From the NCBI GenBank assembly GCA_021779005.1, contig JAJYBN010000032.1, positions 2,516-9,200 of the forward strand: a stretch of DNA of 6,685 nucleotides, given 5' to 3'. Below, in pieces: positions 1 through 4,746 of the stretch; position 1 is the first letter of the stretch, and each line of letters opens with the position of its first letter. This stretch comes from Pseudomonadota bacterium (GTDB lineage Bacteria; Pseudomonadota; Gammaproteobacteria; Natronospirales; REEB76). Both the position numbers and the translations under genes were made by a program. The notes under the pieces were generated by a model. That model ran no database searches and was not told where the DNA came from. It worked only from the letters and a program-made list of their open reading frames with translations.

Positions 1-397
1 GGGTCTTCTCCAGCAGGATGATGATGCCGTACACGAAGTTGCTGAAGATGCTTTGCAGGCCCAGTCCGATGCCGATGCCGACGGCGCCGCCGAACAACGC
101 CAGGCTGGCCATATCGATTCCCAGCACCTGGACCGCGAACACCGCACCCAGCACATACACCGTGTAGCGCAGGATGCGCGACAGCGCATAGGTACCAGAC
201 GCGCTCAGCGTGGTGCGCCCGGAGCGGCTGAGTCCGTTGATCAGACGGTCGATCAGACGCGCCACCCAGAAGGCTATCATCAGGATCAGGACTGCCAGCA
301 GCAGCTTGGCAGGTGTCAATGACACATTGCCGATGTTGATCAGCGGTGTCTCCAGCGCACCGCGGATGAACTTCAGCCAGTCTTCAATCATCTGCAT
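1..397 (-). CDS. Small MscS-family mechanosensitive ion channel, N-terminal part (cut by window edge)
   Basis: This is a membrane channel of the MscS superfamily, which opens under membrane tension to release solutes during hypo-osmotic shock. Reading leftward from an ATG at 397, 132 codons are open to the window edge. An in-frame TGA lies about eight codons upstream, so the start is bounded, although a second Met sits two codons in. A GGAAG lies nine bases before the ATG. Residues 30-48 form a first hydrophobic segment (KLLLAVLILMIAFWVARLI) and residues about 74-98 a second. Residues 99-130 match the pore-lining TM3 of the family, with the Gly/Ala-rich run GGAVGIGIGLGLQSIFSNF followed by a GIIILLEK stretch. 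The beta domain and C-terminus lie outside the window. The short N-terminus suggests a small, MscS-sized channel rather than an MscK/MscM type. A TATAAAT at 439-445 could be a -10 box, but no convincing -35 goes with it. Family assignment is firm; the subtype and any ion preference are unknown. Confidence 0.9.
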   Translation of the reverse strand, partial: MQMIEDWLKFIRGALETPLINIGNVSLTPAKLLLAVLILMIAFWVARLIDRLINGLSRSGRTTLSASGTYALSRILRYTVYVLGAVFAVQVLGIDMASLALFGGAVGIGIGLGLQSIFSNFVYGIIILLEKT

Positions 398-552
398 GAT
401 GGTGGACTTCCAGAGGAATCAAATGGACCCAATATCCTATTTATACAGGGAGCATAGCAGTTTTTGTTATTGAGCAGAATGCACATATGCGGGTCTTGTC
501 GCGCAAACTTAACGGGGCATCCAGCGTCCTGTGATCTTGAATAAATGAATGT

Positions 553-1743
553 TCAAGAACCTGCTGTCGAGAGGCATTGGCGTTGCTCGGTATCCCCCTG
601 CAGGAACAGGCAGGCATCGCGGGCGGCTTTGCTGTCGGGCGTCAGGTAGCGCAGGTCCTGGCCGATCTGCTTATAGCAGTCGGAGCGAAACTCGGTGGCC
701 ACCACCGAGCAGAAGCTTTGTGCTTTGTGGAGCAGCGACGCGTCGGGTAGCGTGGCGTTAATGAGATTGTCGAGCGCCGAGAGCGCGCACTTGCCCACAT
801 AACCTTGGGGGAATTTTTTGCAGAGCGTCCAGGCGTTCCCGATGAAATCCGGCGTGTAGGCAGCCTGCAGGAGAGCTGGCTGCCAGGCCGCGTTGGTGGT
901 CAGCAGCCCGAGTGTCTGGATACAGGTATCCACCTGTGCGGCCGGTGATTTCAGACAGGCATGTGCCCCGCGGCCGATGTCATTCTTGTAGAACTTCATC
1001 AACCAGCCCGAATGGTTGATGAAGCATTCATATTGGTGTTTCTTGGACACCCGATCACAGGGCGCGAGCGGATCCTGTGTCGAGAACATACCTTTCTGCC
1101 ACTGGCCTTCTTCCGCCACATCCACGTTCTCCATGAACACACCTTGCCAGCAGCCATCCTGGCCGGTGGATGACTTCAGGCTGTCGCAGACCTTCAAGGA
1201 TTTCTTCAGGTCATGGCCCTCATGCATCATGACCCCGTGTCCCAGACCGTGGTAGCACTCATATTTGGTCTTGGCCGAGACGGAAGCATCGGCCTGCAGA
1301 TCCACGCACATTTTGATAGCTGCTGCTTCGGTAAGACCGCCCTCACTCAGGGCATACTGAAAGAAGCCGTGCTGGCAGCCATAATCGTAGTCTGATGGAC
1401 ACAGGTCGAAGGCCTGGATATTCGACCCGAACGCCATGGCGGTATGGTGGCCGATGTGGTGTACCACGTGGTGTGCATCGATGGTCACAGGGATAGCGTG
1501 ACTGGTCTTAAGAAGTTCAAAGGTATCGATCGCCGCCTTCGGGCCATAGGTCATGGCGAAGCCATACAGCTCATTTTCGAAACACGGCCAGTCTTTCTTT
1601 GGGCAGTCGGTGTTGGCTTGCTTATACAACGTCTCAAGTTCATACGGTTTAGGAGGATGGTATGGCATATCCATAGCGCCGACGCTGAAGGCCGCAAGTC
1701 CAGCGTTGAATGCAATAAGAAATACAATGAGTTTGGTTCTCAT
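553..1743 (-). CDS. Exported Cys-paired, His-rich protein of unknown function
   Basis: I do not recognise a named family. The 396-residue product starts with a Sec signal peptide (Lys4, then hydrophobic residues 5-20, probable cleavage after VGA at 21-23), so it should act in the periplasm or outside the cell. It has 18 cysteines falling into nine pairs: 47/54, 115/123, 146/163, 186/198, 229/240, 263/274, 308/319, 345/356 and 378/390. Five of the last six pairs are 11 or 12 apart and recur every 33-45 residues, which suggests a helical-repeat fold with one disulfide per repeat. Two His-rich segments stand out: residues 91-100 (HHVVHHIGHH, three His pairs at i, i+4, i+8) and residues 163-177 (CYHGLGHGVMMHEGH). 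A related C-x-H-G motif occurs at 123-126 (CQHG). Metal or haem binding is a reasonable inference but unproven. The first ATG is chosen because it supplies the signal peptide; its Shine-Dalgarno is weak. A 155-base gap separates its stop from the channel gene downstream, so the two are probably transcribed separately. Confidence 0.85.
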   Translation of the reverse strand: MRTKLIVFLIAFNAGLAAFSVGAMDMPYHPPKPYELETLYKQANTDCPKKDWPCFENELYGFAMTYGPKAAIDTFELLKTSHAIPVTIDAHHVVHHIGHHTAMAFGSNIQAFDLCPSDYDYGCQHGFFQYALSEGGLTEAAAIKMCVDLQADASVSAKTKYECYHGLGHGVMMHEGHDLKKSLKVCDSLKSSTGQDGCWQGVFMENVDVAEEGQWQKGMFSTQDPLAPCDRVSKKHQYECFINHSGWLMKFYKNDIGRGAHACLKSPAAQVDTCIQTLGLLTTNAAWQPALLQAAYTPDFIGNAWTLCKKFPQGYVGKCALSALDNLINATLPDASLLHKAQSFCSVVATEFRSDCYKQIGQDLRYLTPDSKAARDACLFLQGDTEQRQCLSTAGS

Positions 1744-1781
1744 CGAATATATGCCTACAACTAGGATTAGATAGCCTACCC

Positions 1782-1810
1782 TTTATATCAGCCTTTCTTC
1801 AATCTTAGAA
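1782..1810 (-). promoter_or_regulatory. Possible promoter of the Cys-paired exported protein gene
   Basis: Reading leftward, TTCTAA (1810-1805), a 17-base spacer and TATAAA (1787-1782) resemble a sigma70 promoter. The -10 matches the consensus at five of six positions and the -35 at only three. It would place the transcript start about 30-35 bases before the ATG at 1743. This is by eye only, and other AT-rich hexamers nearby could serve instead. Confidence 0.25.
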
Positions 1811-1840
1811 ATCCATGATTTACTGGTTTATAAGTCTTTC

Positions 1841-1920
1841 GTCATTCCGACGCGACCGCCATGGATGGCAGAAGTCCCGGGAAATGCAGGAGCACAACCG
1901 GGAAAAGCCGGAATCCAGTC
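1841..1920. repeat. Degenerate dispersed-repeat-like element with inverted ends
   Basis: The segment begins GTCATTCCG and ends CCGGAATCCAG, so its ends carry the inverted pair ATTCCG (1844-1849) and CGGAAT (1909-1914). These ends resemble the common proteobacterial intergenic repeat whose arms read roughly TCATTCCGGC and GCCGGAATCCAG. Here about 60 bases lie between the arms, including GCCATGGATGGC (a GCCAT/ATGGC inverted pair) and a CCCGGG. Only one copy is in the window, so its repeat status rests on resemblance, not on copies I can see. Confidence 0.4.
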
Positions 1921-1929
1921 AATTTAGGT

Positions 1930-1945
1930 AAATAATCGATTATTT
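1930..1945. promoter_or_regulatory. Perfect 16-base palindrome, candidate operator
   Basis: AAATAATCGATTATTT is identical to its own reverse complement. The symmetry extends to 1927-1948 with a single mismatched pair (T1929 against C1946) flanked by matching GG and CC. It lies about 190 bases from the leftward start and 245 bases from the rightward start. No poly-T tract follows on either strand that would make it a terminator, so a binding site for a dimeric regulator is the more likely reading. The regulator is unknown. Confidence 0.4.
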
Positions 1946-2044
1946 CCCCGTTTAATGGCGTGCTGCGGAACAGTAAGCTGGCGGGATCGCGGGATTCGGG
2001 AAATATACGCGTGCTTGTGTATGTGAAGTGCTGTTTGTCTACCT

Positions 2045-2054
2045 CGAATATTCG
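2045..2054. promoter_or_regulatory. Short 10-base palindrome
   Basis: CGAATATTCG is a perfect palindrome with no further extension. On its own this length could arise by chance. It is listed because it sits between two longer dyads in the same spacer. Confidence 0.2.
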
Positions 2055-2092
2055 CTCTGACCAGATTTCTTCTTTGATGCCGTATCTCAAAT

Positions 2093-2109
2093 GTTGTCGA
2101 TTCGACAAC
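2093..2109. promoter_or_regulatory. Perfect 17-base inverted repeat, candidate operator upstream of the lipoprotein gene
   Basis: GTTGTCGA (2093-2100) and TCGACAAC (2102-2109) are exact inverted copies around a single central T. The element lies 81 bases before the lipoprotein ATG, a normal position for a transcription-factor site upstream of a promoter. An intrinsic terminator is unlikely because no T-run follows on either strand and the one-base centre leaves no stable loop. The cognate regulator cannot be named. Confidence 0.45.
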
Positions 2110-2179
2110 TTCATCATCTTTAATGTGTGCCACCGTACAGACCATGACCTGCGGTTCGGTTAACCTACTATCCTAATAC

Positions 2180-2184
2180 AGGAG
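2180..2184 (+). promoter_or_regulatory. Ribosome binding site of the lipoprotein gene
   Basis: AGGAG followed by six T residues and then ATG at 2191 is a near-ideal Shine-Dalgarno at standard spacing. It fixes the start of the lipoprotein. Confidence 0.85.
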
Positions 2185-2190
2185 TTTTTT

Positions 2191-2619
2191 ATGAAAACGA
2201 TTCATATGATTTCTATAGTTGCTCTAGCTGTCGTCCTCATAAGCGGCTGTGCAAGCCGTAGTTCCGGCCAGATGGATTCTCGGTCATACGCCACTTATGG
2301 TGTGGTTCAATCCATAAACATGTCCAATGCTAGCGGCAGTATCATCAATGCCGGCACCGTTATTGGAGGCGTCGTTGGTGCAGTGGCGGGCAACCAGATA
2401 GGCTCAGGCAACGGTAATACGTTGGCCACAGTCGCGGGCGCAGTAGGTGGTGCTGCGATTGGTAACTCTGTAGAAAACCATAATGCCGCACAGATGTACA
2501 CCATCCAGGTACGAATGGATAACGGTAATTACGAAACCATCACTCAAAAAGGCAGTGTCGCCGACTTACGTGTGGGTGATCGTGTACGTATTCAAAATGG
2601 TTATGCTTATCGATCTTAG
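2191..2619 (+). CDS. Glycine-zipper outer-membrane lipoprotein (SlyB / 17 kDa surface antigen type)
   Basis: This is a 142-residue lipoprotein of the outer membrane. The signal sequence ends in a lipobox, LISGC, with Cys20 as the predicted lipidated residue. Residue 21 is Ala and 22 Ser, not Asp, which favours outer-membrane sorting. After a polar linker (21-54) comes the glycine-zipper region: residues 55-71 (GTVIGGVVGAVAGNQIG) and 79-91 (ATVAGAVGGAAIG), two small-residue hairpin strands or helices typical of the SlyB and rickettsial 17 kDa antigen families. Residues 102-140 form a small beta-type C-terminal domain with alternating charged and hydrophobic residues (YTIQVRMDNGNYETITQ, VGDRVRIQNG). 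In other bacteria SlyB stabilises outer-membrane protein assemblies and responds to PhoP and envelope stress; a matching role here is inferred. The gene stands alone, divergent from the Cys-paired gene and convergent with the transporter operon. I avoid the symbol slyB because several paralogous families share this architecture. Confidence 0.9.
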   Translation: MKTIHMISIVALAVVLISGCASRSSGQMDSRSYATYGVVQSINMSNASGSIINAGTVIGGVVGAVAGNQIGSGNGNTLATVAGAVGGAAIGNSVENHNAAQMYTIQVRMDNGNYETITQKGSVADLRVGDRVRIQNGYAYRS

Positions 2620-2785
2620 ATGATGGCAGTAGACGCAGATAAAGGGTCAGTACTTTTTGAATATGTGACTTTCCAAGTCTGTCTTGTCTCGCATAGCCGA
2701 CTCACTGCTTTAGCCTTTGTTCAATCTGAACCTTGAAATCAATATTTCCGATTGATAAGAAAGAAATCAGCTTTAGCTATTAGGT

Positions 2786-3829
2786 TCATGCCGATCCAAG
2801 CGCCACTCCAAACAAATGCCCCACCAGAAATGTCGCGCCGGCTGCAATCAAGCCGATCAGCACCATGCGCAGTGCGCTCCATAACAGGCCGCGGCCGGTG
2901 AACAGGCTGACGGTGGCACCGGTGACGAACAGCGCCACTGCCGTCAAGCCGATGGACCAATAGATGCCGTGCTGCGGGCGTGGCCAGAAAAATGGAATCA
3001 ATGGGATGAGCGCGCCCAGCGCAAAGGCGATGAAGGACGAGATAGCCGCGCCCCAGGCAGAGCCCAGTTCCTGCGGGTTGAGACCCAGCTCCTCGCGCGC
3101 CAGTGTATCCAGCGCGCGTGCCGGATCGCGGGTGATGGTATCGGCGAGCCGTCGGGCCTCGGTAGGTGCCACGCCGCGCGCTTCATATATAAGTGTGAGT
3201 TCCTCGGCCTCCTCCTCTGGATAAGCAGCCAGCTCATCGCGCTCCAGGCCAATCTGGTATTCGAACATCTCGCGCTGTGAACGCATGGAGACATACTCAC
3301 CGGCCGCCATGGAAGCGGCGCCCGCCAGCAACCCGGCGACGCCGGCCAGCAGGATCACGTGGCTGTCGAAGGCTGCGCCGGCCACGCCCAGCATCAGGCT
3401 GGCATTCGACACCAGCCCGTCGTTCACGCCGAACACCGAGGCGCGGAAACTGCCGCCGCCCGCCAGATGCCGGTGGCGTGATTCCTGACGGCCGGCCACC
3501 GGTGCGTCATGGCCAGTGGCCGTGGCGCCGGTGTACACCGACAGCCCGCGCACTTTCATGGCCGCCAGGATCGGCAGCAGACGCTGCGGTCCCAGCAGCT
3601 TCACCAGCCGCGCCACCAGGCGCGCGCGCCATGCCGGTTGGAACTGCGCCGGCAGCTGCACACCCTTGTCGGTCAACAACTTCTGCCAATGGTGCGCCTG
3701 ATGCTCGGCCGCATCCGCCAGTTTCATGAACAGCGTGCGCAACTCCGGCGCCGGTTCGCAGTCCGCGATCGCGCGATACAGAAACGCCGATTGCTGCTCT
3801 TCGTGCCAGCTGTCGAGGTCATTACTCAT
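2786..3829 (-). CDS. Ferritin-like/VIT1-CCC1 fusion: predicted Fe2+/Mn2+ transporter
   Basis: This is an inner-membrane transporter of the VIT1/CCC1 family with an N-terminal ferritin-like domain, the arrangement of MbfA-type proteins that export or sequester iron or manganese. Residues 5-125 are the ferritin-like part: helix 1 with E10/E11 (EEQQSAFLYRAIA), helix 2 ending EHQAHHW (E42, H43, H46, H47), a Leu-rich third helix (70-92), and QESRHRH with E116 and H119. The VIT core follows: TM1 with FGVNDGLVSNASLMLG (D137), TM2 with AGAASMAAGEYVSM (M174, E178), a cytoplasmic Glu-rich metal-binding segment (E196, E199, E205-E210), then three more hydrophobic segments (259-281, 288-311, 317-345). 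The diiron ligands look incomplete because helix 3 has M91/K92 where a carboxylate is expected. The start overlaps the nucleotidase stop as ATGA with no Shine-Dalgarno, implying coupled translation. It is the last gene of the operon. The fold is certain; metal and direction of transport are inferred. Confidence 0.92.
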   Translation of the reverse strand: MSNDLDSWHEEQQSAFLYRAIADCEPAPELRTLFMKLADAAEHQAHHWQKLLTDKGVQLPAQFQPAWRARLVARLVKLLGPQRLLPILAAMKVRGLSVYTGATATGHDAPVAGRQESRHRHLAGGGSFRASVFGVNDGLVSNASLMLGVAGAAFDSHVILLAGVAGLLAGAASMAAGEYVSMRSQREMFEYQIGLERDELAAYPEEEAEELTLIYEARGVAPTEARRLADTITRDPARALDTLAREELGLNPQELGSAWGAAISSFIAFALGALIPLIPFFWPRPQHGIYWSIGLTAVALFVTGATVSLFTGRGLLWSALRMVLIGLIAAGATFLVGHLFGVALGSA

Positions 3830-4746
3830 GTGGTGGTCTGCTTTTTACTCTGGAGATTGGTGACGCCATGGGGCACATGACCGGTGGCCACATAACCGGC
3901 GGCGGCTTCCACGTGGCCCTTCTGGTCATCGAAGAAGATGTCCGCGCCGAAGGTCTTCAGGAACGCGCCCTTGGGCAGGCCGCCGAGGAACAGGGCTTCA
4001 TCGATGCGGATGTTCCAGGCCCGCAGCGTGCGGATCACGCGCTCGTGGGCGGGCGCGGAACGCGCCGTCACCAGCGCCGTGCGGATCGGGGATTGGTCCA
4101 TGGGATAGTCCGCCTGGATGTGGTGCAGCGCCGCCAGAAAATTCTTGAAGGGACCGCCGCTCAAGGGTGCGCGTGCCTGGGCTTTCTCGCTCTCGGCGAA
4201 GGCCGCCAGACCCTGCTCCTGATACACGCGTTCGGCTTCGTCAGAAAACAGCACGGCATCGCCGTCGAAGGCGATGCGCAACTGTTCGGAGGCCATGGTC
4301 TCGGTGCGTGAGGGCACGATGGCGGCGGCGGCGCGGCCCGCGTCCAGCGCCGCCACCACATCCTTCGGCTCGGCCGACAGGAACAGGTCGGCGCTGAAGG
4401 GCTCCACGTAACGCCAGGGCGCTACGCCGTTGGTGAAGGCCGCACGCGTGATATCCAGCTGGTAATGCTGGATGGAGTTGAAGATGCGCAGGCCGGTGTC
4501 GGCACTGTTGTGCGACAGCAGGATCACTTCCACGCGCTTGTCATGGCCCGGGCTGTTCAGCCGCAGCAGTTTCTTCACAAGCATGAAGGCCACGCCCGGT
4601 TCCAGCCGGTCGTCTTCATGCTCGATCTGGTAGCGTGAATAGGCAGCGAGCCCCTGCCCGATGAAGATGCTGTGGCTTTCCTCCAGGTCGAACAGTGCCC
4701 GCGAGGAGATCGCTACCACCAGACAATGTGCCAGAGACTCAGCCAT
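3826..4746 (-). CDS. Cytosolic 5'-nucleotidase, NT5C1 (PF06189-type) HAD phosphatase
   Basis: This enzyme removes the phosphate from nucleoside 5'-monophosphates. The related animal cytosolic 5'-nucleotidase 1A prefers AMP. The 306 residues carry the family signature throughout: an N-terminal VVAISSRALFDLEES (10-24), the HAD nucleophile motif AFDGDAVLFSDEAERVYQ (159-176, with D161 and D163), motif II LVTARSAPAHER (225-236), LRAWNIRIDEALFLGGLPKG (241-260) carrying the motif III lysine, and motif IV ADIFFDDQKGH (268-278). No signal peptide is present, so it is cytoplasmic. A longer reading from 4806 would add 20 residues that are unlike the family and lie inside the upstream gene. The ATG at 4746 is preferred because it begins directly before the conserved N-terminus, has GGGAA seven bases upstream, and overlaps the helicase stop by only eight bases. 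It is the middle gene of the operon, and both junctions overlap. Substrate preference is not readable from the sequence. Confidence 0.92.
   Translation of the reverse strand: MAESLAHCLVVAISSRALFDLEESHSIFIGQGLAAYSRYQIEHEDDRLEPGVAFMLVKKLLRLNSPGHDKRVEVILLSHNSADTGLRIFNSIQHYQLDITRAAFTNGVAPWRYVEPFSADLFLSAEPKDVVAALDAGRAAAAIVPSRTETMASEQLRIAFDGDAVLFSDEAERVYQEQGLAAFAESEKAQARAPLSGGPFKNFLAALHHIQADYPMDQSPIRTALVTARSAPAHERVIRTLRAWNIRIDEALFLGGLPKGAFLKTFGADIFFDDQKGHVEAAAGYVATGHVPHGVTNLQSKKQTTT

Larger units (their letters stand above)
1744..2190. other. Divergent intergenic region with repeat and palindromes
   Basis: This 447-base spacer separates the leftward Cys-paired exported gene from the rightward lipoprotein gene, so it must carry both promoters. 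I see no credible gene in it. A 91-codon leftward frame (2117-1842) and shorter frames lack ribosome sites and protein-like composition, and the leftward one runs through the repeat-like element at 1841-1920. The region holds that element, a 16-base perfect palindrome at 1930-1945, a 10-base palindrome at 2045-2054 and a 17-base inverted repeat at 2093-2109. A weak promoter-like pair for the lipoprotein is ATGACC (2144-2149), 16 bases, then TACTAT (2166-2171), but it would leave a very short leader. The stretch is visibly more AT-rich than the right-hand operon. Confidence 0.7.

Noticed and set aside
53..473. Two short plus-strand frames (89 and 87 codons)
   Set aside because: They run opposite to the MscS-family frame, which carries an unmistakable pore-helix signature. 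Their products are Gln/Arg- or Ser-rich and unlike real proteins.
535..558. Inverted repeat TCTTGAA / TTCAAGA with a 10-base loop overlapping the stop of the Cys-paired gene
   Set aside because: I considered it as a terminator. The stem is short and AT-rich and no T-run follows in the direction of transcription, so I do not call one.
1842..2117. 91-codon leftward frame in the divergent spacer
   Set aside because: It reads through the repeat-like element and both longer palindromes' neighbourhood, has no evident ribosome site, and shows no recognisable domain.
2738..2756. Hairpin ATCAAT / ATTGAT in the convergent gap between the lipoprotein and transporter genes
   Set aside because: The six-base AT-rich stem with no adjacent T-tract is too weak to call a bidirectional terminator, although a terminator is expected somewhere in 2620-2785.
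3277..3880. 150- and 123-codon plus-strand frames
   Set aside because: These are antisense shadows of the ferritin-VIT transporter gene. Their Pro/Arg-rich composition is typical of out-of-frame GC-rich DNA.
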